Assembly (NCBI GenBank): GCA_016716905.1
Contig: JADJUS010000022.1
Location: forward strand, 372,001 to 436,000
Reading direction: 5' to 3'
DNA from: Acidobacteriota bacterium
GTDB lineage: Bacteria; Acidobacteriota; Vicinamibacteria; Vicinamibacterales; SCN-69-37
Length of the DNA: 64,000 nucleotides
Shown here: one piece after another, positions 39,536 through 49,546 of the stretch
Numbering within the stretch: the stretch's first letter is position 1
Layout of the letters: each line of letters begins with the position of its first letter
Notes under the pieces: generated by a model
What the model saw: the letters and a program-made list of their open reading frames with translations, nothing else
Databases searched by the model: none
What the model was told of the DNA's origin: nothing
Made by a program: the position numbers and the translations under genes

Positions 39536-40000
39536 ATGCGCATCGCGATTGGCGCCGATCATGCGGGAGTCACGCTCAAGGACGAACTGGCCCTCCTGCT
39601 TGAGGCTCGAGGACTGGCGTACACCGACTTCGGCACACACGGCCCCGAATCAGTGGACTATCCCGACATTGCCGCCGACGTGTCGCGTGCCGTGGCGTCG
39701 GGCGCGTACGACCGCGGCGTGCTCGTGTGCGGCTCGGGTATCGGCATGGCGATCGCCGCCAACAAGATCGCGGGCATCCGCGCCGCATCCGTCACCGACC
39801 TCGAAGCCGCCAGACTCAGCCGCAGCCACAACGACGCCAACGTGCTCACGCTCGGCGCCAGGCTGACGCCGTTGGCACTGGCCCAGCAGATCGTGACAAC
39901 CTTTCTCGAGACTCCATTCGAAGGCGGCCGGCACGAGCGCCGCGTCAACAAACTGACCCAACTGGATGGCGCCGCGCCAAAAAGAAACCACCTGGATTGA
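39536..40000 (+). CDS. rpiB: Ribose-5-phosphate isomerase B
   Basis: 154-residue RpiB/LacAB family isomerase interconverting ribose-5-phosphate and ribulose-5-phosphate. IAIGADHAGVTLKDEL is the N-terminal substrate loop, SVDYPDIA follows, and the catalytic-cysteine region VLVCGSGIGMAIAANK and RSHNDANVLTLGAR are intact. ATG 39536 is chosen because upstream in-frame sequence belongs to the divergent promoter region. The stop overlaps or lies 2 bp from the glyA start, consistent with one transcript (a frequent rpiB-glyA arrangement). Confidence 0.95.
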   Translation: MRIAIGADHAGVTLKDELALLLEARGLAYTDFGTHGPESVDYPDIAADVSRAVASGAYDRGVLVCGSGIGMAIAANKIAGIRAASVTDLEAARLSRSHNDANVLTLGARLTPLALAQQIVTTFLETPFEGGRHERRVNKLTQLDGAAPKRNHLD

Positions 40001-40002
40001 CC

Positions 40003-41250
40003 GTGACACACCTGCACGCGACCGACCCCGACATCGCCGCCGCCATTCACCAGGAGCTGGGGCGCCAGCGAGAAGGCCTGGAACTCATCGCTTCCGAAAA
40101 CTTCGTCAGCCCGGCCGTTCTCGAAGCGGTCGGGTCGATCATGACCAACAAGTACGCCGAAGGTTACCCCGGCAAGCGGTACTACGGCGGCTGTGAGTTC
40201 GTCGATGTCGCGGAAACACTGGCCATCGACAGAGCCAAGGCCCTCTTCGGCGCCGACCACGCCAACGTGCAGCCGCACTCCGGCGCCCAGGCCAACACGG
40301 CGGTCTACCTCGCCATGCTGAAACCTGGCGACACCATTCTCGGCATGAACCTGGCCCATGGCGGCCACCTCACCCACGGCCATCCGCTCAATTTCTCCGG
40401 CAAGTACTTCACGATCATTCCTTACGGCGTCAGGCAAGACGACGAGCGGCTCGACTACGACGAGCTGGAACGGTTGGCGCGCGAACACGGGCCAAAGATG
40501 ATCGTCGTGGGCGCCAGCGCCTACGCCCGCACCTTCGACTACGCGCGTATCCGCGCGGTCGCCACCGAAGTCGGCGCACTCGTCATGACCGACATGGCGC
40601 ACATCGCCGGCCTTGTGGCCGCGGGCCTGCATCCGAGTCCGGTGCCGCATTCCGACTTCGTCACCACCACCACACACAAAACCCTGCGTGGGCCGCGCGG
40701 CGGACTCATCCTGTGCCGTGCGGAGTTCGCAAAGGACATCGATCGCGCCGTGTTCCCCGGCGTTCAGGGCGGTCCGTTGATGCACGTCATTGCCGGTAAG
40801 GCTGTCTGCTTCAAGGAAGCGCAAAGCGACGTATTCCGTCTCTACCAGCGACAGGTCATCACCAACGCTGCGCGCCTGGCCGACGGACTCGCTGCCGCCG
40901 GCTTCCGCATCGTCAGTGGCGGCACCGACAACCATCTCGTGCTCGTGGATGTGTTCTCCAAAGGCCTGACTGGCAAGGTGGCTGAAGCCGCATTGGGCCG
41001 GGCCGCGATTACCGTCAACAAGAACGCCATTCCCTTCGATCAGCAGCCCCCGATGACCGCCAGCGGCATTCGTCTGGGCACACCCGCCGTCACCACTCGC
41101 GGACTCGGCGAAGCCGAGATGGACCTTGTCACCCAGTTCATCGCGCGGGTGCTCGCCTCGCCCGACGACGAATCGGTTTCGCGAGCCGTCCGATCGGAAG
41201 TCGAAGCCCTGTGCCGGAAGTTCCCGCTGTACCCCACGCTCGGACACTGA
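40003..41250 (+). CDS. glyA: Serine hydroxymethyltransferase
   Basis: About 415-residue PLP enzyme that converts serine and tetrahydrofolate to glycine and methylene-THF. Family segments: LELIASENFVSPAV, NKYAEGYPGKRYYGGCE, NVQPHSGAQAN, TDMAHIAGLVAAG, the PLP lysine in TTTTHKTLRGPRGG, and FPGVQGGPLMHVIAGKA. GTG 40003 is used; TTG 39997, overlapping the rpiB stop, is an alternative. The C-terminus overlaps the proposed start of the dinG-like gene by 40 bp. A long antisense open frame over this gene is a GC-rich shadow. Confidence 0.96.
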   Translation: MTHLHATDPDIAAAIHQELGRQREGLELIASENFVSPAVLEAVGSIMTNKYAEGYPGKRYYGGCEFVDVAETLAIDRAKALFGADHANVQPHSGAQANTAVYLAMLKPGDTILGMNLAHGGHLTHGHPLNFSGKYFTIIPYGVRQDDERLDYDELERLAREHGPKMIVVGASAYARTFDYARIRAVATEVGALVMTDMAHIAGLVAAGLHPSPVPHSDFVTTTTHKTLRGPRGGLILCRAEFAKDIDRAVFPGVQGGPLMHVIAGKAVCFKEAQSDVFRLYQRQVITNAARLADGLAAAGFRIVSGGTDNHLVLVDVFSKGLTGKVAEAALGRAAITVNKNAIPFDQQPPMTASGIRLGTPAVTTRGLGEAEMDLVTQFIARVLASPDDESVSRAVRSEVEALCRKFPLYPTLGH

Positions 41251-43184
41251 CCGCCCGCGTCGCCGACGTCTTTGCCGACAACGGCCCGCTGGCCCGAAGC
41301 GACGACGCGTTCGAAGCACGTCCGGGACAGCGCGAACTGGCCGCGCGCGTGGCCGATACGTTCGAAAACGGCGGCATCCTCATTGCCGAAGCGGGAACGG
41401 GCACCGGCAAGACGCTGGCGTATCTCGTTCCGGCTGTACTCTCTGGCCGCCGCGTACTGGTGTCCACCGGTACGCGCAACCTGCAGGACCAGATCTTCTA
41501 CAAGGACATTCCCGCGCTGGCGCGGGCGCTTGGCGTGGAGCTGCGTGCGGCCTACATGAAAGGCCGGGCCAACTACCTGTGTCGCCACCGCTACGACCGC
41601 CTGCAGGAAGTGCGCGCCTCGCTGGGTGAGGAGGAACAGCGATGGCTCGATACGCTGGCCGAGTGGTTGCCGGAAACGCAGACCGGCGATCGCGCGGAGC
41701 TGACGGATATGCCCGACAGTTTTCCGTTCTGGACGGAGTTGACGGCGACCAGTGACCAGTGCCTGGGCCGCGAGTGTCCGCAATACGCCGACTGTTTCAT
41801 TACGCGCATGCGCGAGCGCGCCGACGAGGCCAACGTGATCGTCGTCAACCACCACCTGTTGTGCGCGGACGCATCGGTGCGGCAAGGCGACTTCGGCGCG
41901 GTGATTCCGGCGTGCGATCTCGCGGTGATCGACGAAGCCCACCAGCTCGAAGATGTGGTGACGCAATATTTCGGGCTGGTGTTCAGCACACATCGGCTCG
42001 ACGAATTCGTACGAGACGCCACGCAGGCGGTGGCGTCCATCCCGGCCGAACAGGGCAAAAGCGCCGTCGGGGTCCACCACGCCATCGGGGATGTGGAGCG
42101 TGCGGGACGCCGGCTCTTTGATCGCGCGCGCCTGGAGGCGACGCGTGATCGGGGCGGCGACCGTACCACGCTGACGCCCGACTCGGCGGCTCGACTGGAT
42201 CACGAAGGCACGGTGATGCGGGAAGAACTGCAGCGCCTGTGTGGCGCCGCGGCCGCCTGCGAGCCGGTCCCCGAAGACCTGAAGGCCATCATGGCCCGTG
42301 CGGTCGCCATGCGCGAGGACCTGCGCGTGTTGCTGGCGGTGGACGACCCGGCGTTTGTCCACTTCCTCGAAGCGCGAGGGCGTGGCCTGGCGCTGCGCGC
42401 CGCGCCGATCGACGTGGCTGCGCTGGTGCGCGAAAAGGTCATCGGCGAGCGAAGCGCGACGGTGCTGACCTCGGCCACGCTCACCGTGGCCGGCTCGTTC
42501 GACTACGTGCAGGGCCGGCTCGGCCTGACGACGGCCCGCAACGTCCGCCTCCCTTCCGAGTTCGACTTCCGGACGCAAGCCTTGCTCTATCTGCCGCCGG
42601 ACATGCCCGATCCGCGGTCGCCCGACTTCAATCGCGCCGCCGCCGGCGTGGTGGCGGAACTGCTGGAGCGGTCGCGTGGGCGGGCGTTTGTGCTGTTCAC
42701 GTCCTACGCCGCCATGCGCGATGTCTACGAGCAGGTGGCGCCCCACGTGCCATGGCCCCTGCTGTTGCAGGGCACGGCGCCGCGGCCCGCGCTCTTGCGC
42801 GACTTCAGGAACACACCGAATGCCGTGCTGTTTGCCACCGCCAGCTTCTGGCAGGGCGTGGATGTGGCAGGCGAGGCCCTCAGCTGCGTGATCATCGATC
42901 GCCTGCCATTTGCCTCACCGGGCGACCCCCTGGTCGCAGCGAGAATCGCTGCCATCGAAGCCGCAGGGGGGCATCCCTTCCACGACTATCAGGTCCCGCT
43001 CGCCACTCTCGCCCTGCTCCAGGGCATGGGCCGGCTCATCCGCACCCAATCGGATCGTGGTGTGCTTGCGGTTCTCGACCCGCGGCTCAGCCGCATGGCC
43101 TATGGCCGCCGCTTCCTGGCCTCGTTTCCGCCAGTGCCCGTCACCCGGGACCTCGACGCGGTGAGCCGGATGTTCCTGCCCTGA
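41211..43184 (+). CDS. dinG: DinG/XPD-like ATP-dependent DNA helicase
   Basis: Superfamily 2 iron-sulphur helicase, up to 657 residues. Walker A AGTGTGKT (61-68), Cys 124 and Cys 184, 189, 195 (SDQCLGRECPQYADC) as the putative 4Fe-4S ligands, DEAH box at 241-244, motif III-like VLTSATL and motif VI QGMGRLIRTQSDRGVL. DinG-type enzymes unwind 5'-3' and remove R-loops or G-quadruplexes. The start is uncertain: GTG 41211 lies inside glyA, with no later ATG before the conserved region. Probably co-transcribed with rpiB and glyA. Confidence 0.88.
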   Translation: MPEVPAVPHARTLTARVADVFADNGPLARSDDAFEARPGQRELAARVADTFENGGILIAEAGTGTGKTLAYLVPAVLSGRRVLVSTGTRNLQDQIFYKDIPALARALGVELRAAYMKGRANYLCRHRYDRLQEVRASLGEEEQRWLDTLAEWLPETQTGDRAELTDMPDSFPFWTELTATSDQCLGRECPQYADCFITRMRERADEANVIVVNHHLLCADASVRQGDFGAVIPACDLAVIDEAHQLEDVVTQYFGLVFSTHRLDEFVRDATQAVASIPAEQGKSAVGVHHAIGDVERAGRRLFDRARLEATRDRGGDRTTLTPDSAARLDHEGTVMREELQRLCGAAAACEPVPEDLKAIMARAVAMREDLRVLLAVDDPAFVHFLEARGRGLALRAAPIDVAALVREKVIGERSATVLTSATLTVAGSFDYVQGRLGLTTARNVRLPSEFDFRTQALLYLPPDMPDPRSPDFNRAAAGVVAELLERSRGRAFVLFTSYAAMRDVYEQVAPHVPWPLLLQGTAPRPALLRDFRNTPNAVLFATASFWQGVDVAGEALSCVIIDRLPFASPGDPLVAARIAAIEAAGGHPFHDYQVPLATLALLQGMGRLIRTQSDRGVLAVLDPRLSRMAYGRRFLASFPPVPVTRDLDAVSRMFLP

Positions 43185-43202
43185 CGGCCCGATCGAATCA
43201 CG

Positions 43203-43223
43203 TATAAAATAGAACACGGAGGA
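43203..43223 (+). promoter_or_regulatory. -10 box and strong Shine-Dalgarno of the TPR gene
   Basis: TATAAA at 43203-43208 is followed by GGAGGA at 43218-43223, 5 bp before ATG 43229. This is one of the few canonical ribosome sites in the window. Confidence 0.5.
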
Positions 43224-43228
43224 CGCCC

Positions 43229-44218
43229 ATGGTTCGTCAGTCAGTTCGTCGCGGTTGGATGGTGAGCGCCATCGCTCTTGTGTTGCTGGTTTCAGCTACT
43301 TCTGCCTATGGACAGGCGCAGGGGTCGCTGCGCGGACTGGTCACAGACGAGGCGGGCAAAGGTGTGCCCGAAGCCGAAATCGTCATGAACTACGTCGGCG
43401 ACGTGGAAATCACCGTCAGCCTCAAGACCAACATCCGCGGCGAGTTCACCCGCGCCGGTCTGCGCACCGGCGAATGGAAGATGACGGCGACCAAGGGTGA
43501 ACTGACGGGCGTGCAGACGGTGCACGTCAAGATCAATGAAATGATCCGCGTCGCCACGCTCATCATCAAGGTGCCCACCAAGGGTGCGGGCACGGATACG
43601 ACGGGCATGACCGACAAGGACATCGAGGCCCGCAACAAGCTGATGGCCACGATGCAGGCCGAGTTTGATGCCGGCGTGGCCGCCATTGCCACGGCGCCCG
43701 ATGATGCCATCGCCAAGCTCCTCGTGGTGGCGGGACAGATTCCGAATTGCGCCATCTGCCACGCGAAGATTGGCGACGCGCACACCAAAAAAGGCGACCA
43801 GGTCGCCGCAGAGGCCTCCTACAAAGAGGCCATCAAGCTGGACCCGAAGCTGGCCGACCCGTACGCCGCCCTGGCCATCCTCTACAACCAGCAGAAGAAG
43901 TTCGACGAAGCGAGCGCGATGAGCACCAAGGCCAACGAACTGCTGGGTGCCTCGGCCACCGGCGGAGACCCGGCGGCTCTCTACAACCAGGGCATCATCC
44001 TGTGGAACGCCGGCAAGTTCCCCGAAGCCAAGGTGGAGTTTGAGAAGGTCATCAAGCTCGATCCGAAGATGGCCGAAGCCCACTTCCGTCTCGGCATGGC
44101 GAACCTCAATTTGGGCCAGCTGCCCGACGCGGCAAAGGCCTTTGAGGAATACCTGAAGATTGCGCCGGCCGGCGAAAACGCCGAAATGGCGAAGGCGATT
44201 CTCAAACAGATCAAGTAG
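43229..44218 (+). CDS. Secreted TPR protein with carboxypeptidase regulatory-like domain
   Basis: 329 residues. A signal peptide (about 1-30, ending ATSAYGQ) leads into an Ig-like carboxypeptidase-regulatory domain (GSLRGLVTDEAGKGVPEAEIV, residues about 32-115). Three or more tetratricopeptide repeats follow (AEASYKEAIKLDPKLADPYAAL, AALYNQGIILWNAGKFPEA, AEAHFRLGMANLNLGQLPDA). A CAICH sequence lies at about residues 174-178, where other TPR helices would start. It is probably a periplasmic or outer-membrane scaffolding protein; partners are unknown. yggS starts 1 bp after its stop. Confidence 0.88.
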   Translation: MVRQSVRRGWMVSAIALVLLVSATSAYGQAQGSLRGLVTDEAGKGVPEAEIVMNYVGDVEITVSLKTNIRGEFTRAGLRTGEWKMTATKGELTGVQTVHVKINEMIRVATLIIKVPTKGAGTDTTGMTDKDIEARNKLMATMQAEFDAGVAAIATAPDDAIAKLLVVAGQIPNCAICHAKIGDAHTKKGDQVAAEASYKEAIKLDPKLADPYAALAILYNQQKKFDEASAMSTKANELLGASATGGDPAALYNQGIILWNAGKFPEAKVEFEKVIKLDPKMAEAHFRLGMANLNLGQLPDAAKAFEEYLKIAPAGENAEMAKAILKQIK

Positions 44219-44219
44219 C

Positions 44220-44948
44220 ATGTCCGGCCCTGCGCTGGACGCCGAGATCGCTCTCAATCTGGACACGGTGCGCCGCCGCCTTGAAGGCGCGGCGCACCGC
44301 GCCCATCGTTCCCCCAATAGCCTTCGGCTGATTGCCGTCTCGAAAACCTTCCCCGTTGAAGCCGTGTTTGCCGCCGCCCGAGCCGGTCAGCGCGACTTCG
44401 GCGAGAATCGCGTGCAGGAAGGCCTCGATAAAGTGGCCGCCACCGCGGCGCTGGGGCTGACGTGGCACCTGATCGGTCACCTCCAATCCAACAAGGCAAA
44501 AAAGGCCGCAGCGGCGTTTCACTGGATTCACTCCATCGATTCGATCGACCTCCTGAAGAAGGTGGATGCCGGGGCCGTCGACGCCGGTACGCGTCCGCAG
44601 ATCCTGCTCCAGGTGGATCTCGCCGAGGAAGCCACCAAGTTTGGCGCCGACCGCAACGGCGTGGAAGATCTGGCGCGGGCCGCACTCGCGTGTCGCGCCG
44701 TTGAACTGCGCGGCCTCATGACCGTGCCACCGATCGCGGATGACCCCGAGGAGGCGCGCACGTGGTTCCGGCAATTGCGCGACCTTCGTGACGCGCTCAT
44801 CGCGCGTGGACTGCCGGCCGCGGCCCTGGCGGAACTCTCCATGGGCATGAGCCACGACTGCGAAGTGGCCGTGGACGAGGGCGCCACCCTGGTACGCGTG
44901 GGCACCGCCATCTTCGGACGTCGGCCGCCGCCTGTCACGCCCGCATGA
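44220..44948 (+). CDS. yggS: YggS/PLPBP family pyridoxal-phosphate homeostasis protein
   Basis: 242-residue monomeric alanine-racemase-fold protein that binds PLP and buffers its free level. The PLP lysine is in LIAVSKTF (Lys 42). FGENRVQE, WHLIGHLQSNKAKKA, HSIDSIDLL, GLMTVPP and LSMGMSHDCEVAVDEGATLVRVGTAIFG are family hallmarks. Its stop overlaps the yggU start as ATGA, as in many bacteria. Confidence 0.95.
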   Translation: MSGPALDAEIALNLDTVRRRLEGAAHRAHRSPNSLRLIAVSKTFPVEAVFAAARAGQRDFGENRVQEGLDKVAATAALGLTWHLIGHLQSNKAKKAAAAFHWIHSIDSIDLLKKVDAGAVDAGTRPQILLQVDLAEEATKFGADRNGVEDLARAALACRAVELRGLMTVPPIADDPEEARTWFRQLRDLRDALIARGLPAAALAELSMGMSHDCEVAVDEGATLVRVGTAIFGRRPPPVTPA

Positions 44949-45256
44949 GCGTGCTGGCACTGGGCATCCATCGGCGTGGTGTCCGCCTGGAAACGCGCGT
45001 CACCCCCCGGGCCTCGCGCACGGCCATTGAAGGCATCAGAGAAGGACGCCTCCTCGTGAAGGTGACCGCCCCACCGGTGGACAGCGCCGCCAATGCCGCC
45101 GTCATCGCGATCGTCAGTGAGGCGCTCGACCTGCCCAGGCGCGATGTCACGATTGTGGGCGGCGAGCAGTCTCGTTCGAAGTCGCTGGCCATCGCAGGCC
45201 TCACCGCTGATCAGGTGCGGCAGCGCCTCTCCGTTATACTCGGTCAGCAGGCGTGA
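44945..45256 (+). CDS. yggU: DUF167 / YggU family protein
   Basis: 103-residue small protein of the DUF167 fold, function unknown. LETRVTPRASRTAIEG, LLVKVTAPPVDSAANAAVI and VTIVGGEQSRSKSLAIAG are the conserved stretches. It overlaps yggS by 4 bp and its TGA overlaps the hutI GTG, so the three are translationally linked. Confidence 0.92.
   Translation: MSVLALGIHRRGVRLETRVTPRASRTAIEGIREGRLLVKVTAPPVDSAANAAVIAIVSEALDLPRRDVTIVGGEQSRSKSLAIAGLTADQVRQRLSVILGQQA
45235..45240 (+). promoter_or_regulatory. -10 like element at the end of yggU
   Basis: TATACT lies 12 bp before the hutI GTG, inside yggU, in the same GTTATACT context as the site at 11735. It may give hutI an internal promoter. Confidence 0.3.
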
Positions 45257-46485
45257 CCACTCTCCTTCTTGAACATCTCGACCAGCTCTATACCGTGGCC
45301 GGTGACGGACCGCGCGCGGGCGGACGACAGGGCGACATAACGCCGGTGGCCGATGGCGCGGTCGCGTGTGACGGGGCCACCATCGTGGCGACCGGCACCA
45401 CTGCCGAGGTGCGCGCACAGATCACGCTCGACCCGCACGCCATGGTCGTGGACGGCCGCGGCAAGTCACTCGTACCCGGGTTTGTGGATCCGCACACGCA
45501 CGTGGTGTTCGCCGGTGACCGCCGTGACGAACTCCGCCGGCGGCTCGGCGGTGCGACGTACTCCGAGATTGCGGCGGCCGGCGGCGGCATCCTGTCCACG
45601 GTGCGAGCCACACGCGCGGCATCAGAAGATGACCTCGCAGCCCAGACCGCGGTGCGATTGGCCGAGATGCTGCGCCAGGGCACGACGACCGCTGAAGCCA
45701 AGAGCGGCTATGGCCTCGATACCGCCACCGAAGTCCGTATGCTCCGCGTGGTCGCACACCTCAACACCACGCAGCCCATGGAACTCGTCCCGACCTTTAT
45801 CGGCGCGCACGAAATTCCGCCAGAGTTCCGCGGCCGCCAGGCCGACTATGTGCGGCTCGTGATCGACGAGATGATTCCCGCCGCTGCACCTCACGCGGAA
45901 TGGTGCGACGTGTTCTGCGATCGCGGGTTCTTCACGCCCGAAGAGTCCACGGCCATTCTCGAGGCCGGCGTACGGGCCGGAATGAAGCCACGTATCCACG
46001 CCGACGAACTTGCCGCAAGCGGGGGGCCACAGGTGGCCGCCGCCGTGGGCGCGCGGTCGGCCGACCATCTGGTGCGCGTGGACGCGAACGGCATCGAGGC
46101 TCTGCGCGCCGGTGGCGTCATCGCCACCCTGCTGCCGTGCGCGGCCTTCCACCTGAAACTGGGCCAGTTTGCGCCGGCGCGCGATCTGATTGCAGCCGGG
46201 GTTCCCGTGGCCCTCGCGACCGACGTCAACCCCGGGGGCGGGTTTTCGCCGTCCATGCCATTTGCGATCGCGCTCGCCTGTTTTGCGATGCACATGACAT
46301 TCGAGGAAGCGCTGGTCGCGGCCACGATCAATGCGGCCGCATCCCTCGATCGCCACCATGTGGTGGGCAGCCTCGAACCGGGCAAACAATTCGACGCGGT
46401 GCTGGTCCACGGCCCCGCCGTCAATCTCCTGCGCGTGAATGCCGCGCCGATCGCCGGCGTCTACAAGAAGGGTGTCTTATGTTGA
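45253..46485 (+). CDS. hutI: Imidazolonepropionase
   Basis: 410-residue amidohydrolase of the histidine degradation pathway, opening imidazolone-5-propionate to formiminoglutamate. The metal HxH motif is in VDPHTHVVFAGDR. AEAKSGYGLD, FIGAHEIPPEF, KPRIHADELAASGG, GARSADHLVRVD and ALATDVNPGGGFSPSM are family marks. The GTG start forms a GTGA overlap with the yggU stop. A cyclodeaminase gene overlaps its 3' end by 7 bp, which would process the formimino group after transfer to folate. hutH and hutU are not in the window. Confidence 0.94.
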   Translation: MTTLLLEHLDQLYTVAGDGPRAGGRQGDITPVADGAVACDGATIVATGTTAEVRAQITLDPHAMVVDGRGKSLVPGFVDPHTHVVFAGDRRDELRRRLGGATYSEIAAAGGGILSTVRATRAASEDDLAAQTAVRLAEMLRQGTTTAEAKSGYGLDTATEVRMLRVVAHLNTTQPMELVPTFIGAHEIPPEFRGRQADYVRLVIDEMIPAAAPHAEWCDVFCDRGFFTPEESTAILEAGVRAGMKPRIHADELAASGGPQVAAAVGARSADHLVRVDANGIEALRAGGVIATLLPCAAFHLKLGQFAPARDLIAAGVPVALATDVNPGGGFSPSMPFAIALACFAMHMTFEEALVAATINAAASLDRHHVVGSLEPGKQFDAVLVHGPAVNLLRVNAAPIAGVYKKGVLC

Positions 46486-47090
46486 TCGATCGCACTATCA
46501 CCAGTTTGCTTGAAGCCATCAGCGCCGCCGACCCAACGCCGGGCGGAGGGTCGGCCGCCGCCCTGGTCGGCGCCACCGGCACGGCGCTGCTCGTCATGGT
46601 CACCGGCATGCCCAAGTCGCGCACCAACGCGATCGCGGAACGCGAAGCCCTCGACTCCGCGCATACAGAATTGCTCGCGCTGCGCGATGAGCTGGCATCG
46701 CTGGTGGATCGCGACGCGTCGGCATACGACCTCGTAGTGGCGGCCTTCCGGAAGCCCAAGGCGACCGACACAGAGAAGCTTGAACGCAAGGCGGCGATTC
46801 AGGACGCCACACGCGTCGCCACCGAAGTGCCGCTCGAAACCATTCGGGCGTGCGTGCGCGCAATGCAGGAAGGCCGCGCGGCGGCCGCGTACGGCAACCC
46901 CTCGGCAGCCAGCGACGTGAAGGTCGGCTACCGGTTGCTGCTGGCCGCCGCCGAGGGCGCGCTCGACAACGTGGACATCAATCTGGGTGGGCTGACCGAC
47001 ACGGAGCTGCAGACGGCCATTCGCGAAGAGTCGGCGAAGCTCATGCGCGACGCACGCACGCTCCTCACCACGGTCATTCCCGTGGGATGA
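46479..47090 (+). CDS. Formiminotetrahydrofolate cyclodeaminase (stand-alone FTCD C domain)
   Basis: 203 residues matching the cyclodeaminase half of formiminotransferase-cyclodeaminase, which turns 5-formimino-THF into methenyl-THF plus ammonia. Conserved features: SAADPTPGGGSAAALVGATGTALLVMV, RDASAYDLVVAAFRKPK, EVPLETIR and YGNPSAASDVKVGYRLL. The formiminotransferase half is absent and not found nearby. It overlaps hutI by 7 bp, tying histidine breakdown to one-carbon metabolism. The next genes (lepB, lepA) are convergent, 0 bp away. Confidence 0.9.
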   Translation: MLIDRTITSLLEAISAADPTPGGGSAAALVGATGTALLVMVTGMPKSRTNAIAEREALDSAHTELLALRDELASLVDRDASAYDLVVAAFRKPKATDTEKLERKAAIQDATRVATEVPLETIRACVRAMQEGRAAAAYGNPSAASDVKVGYRLLLAAAEGALDNVDINLGGLTDTELQTAIREESAKLMRDARTLLTTVIPVG

Positions 47091-47719
47091 CTATTTGACG
47101 GAATCGAACAGGCGCTCGAATCGCGTGCCCTGCAGCATCTGCGTCAGCGACCCGCCCTCTTCGAACGAGAAGTAGATGAACAGCGCGCGGCCTTTGACGT
47201 AGTGCGCAGGCAGGAAGCCCCAGTACCGGCTGTCCTGCGAATTGTCGCGGTTGTCGCCCATCATGAAGTACTGCGAGGGCGGCACGGTCACCGGGCCGTA
47301 GAACTCACGCAGATCCTGCGTCACTCCGGCAGACTCCGACGGTGGCTCCGAGAGGTGCGCGTAGCTCTCGGCCAGCGGCTTCCCGTTGATATACATCGTC
47401 TTACGGCGCAGTTCCAGGCGGTCGCCCGGCAGGCCGATCACCCGCTTGATGAAGTCGCGCTCGGGTTCGTCCGGGTACTTGAACACCACGATGTCGCCGC
47501 GACGAATCTCTCGACCGGGTACCACCAGTCGCTCGAGGCCGGTCGCCGACGGGGCGAAGATCATCTTGTTGACGATGAGGTGGTCGCCGATGAGCAGGTT
47601 CGGCTCCATGGAGCCCGTGGGAATCTTGAACGCCTGGAAGACCCAGGTGCGCACAAACAGCGCCAGGACGACCGCGATGATCAAGGACTCCGAGTACTCG
47701 CGCGCCACGGACTTCTTCA

Positions 47720-47720
<1 letters not shown>
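47091..47720 (-). CDS. lepB: Signal peptidase I
   Basis: 209-residue type I signal peptidase with one N-terminal membrane segment (residues 11-28). Catalytic Ser 37 lies in PTGSMEPNLL and Lys 92 in RDFIKRVIGLPGD; the box E region reads YFMMGDNRDNSQDSRYWGF. ATG 47720 is supported by the family N-terminus (MKKSVAREYSESLI). It overlaps the lepA stop as ATGA, the classic lepA-lepB pairing. Confidence 0.95.
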
Positions 47721-49522
<1,802 letters not shown>

Positions 49523-49546
49523 GTGGTGCGGTCGTATCAGCGGGCG

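Noticed and set aside
41040..41250. Separate small gene at the glyA/dinG overlap
   Set aside because: The overlap is explained by an uncertain GTG start of the dinG-like gene; no independent frame has family sequence.
39658..42746. Long minus-strand frames over glyA and the dinG-like gene (553 and 568 codons)
   Set aside because: Both lie antisense to well-supported genes and have no recognisable protein motif; GC-rich codon use explains them.
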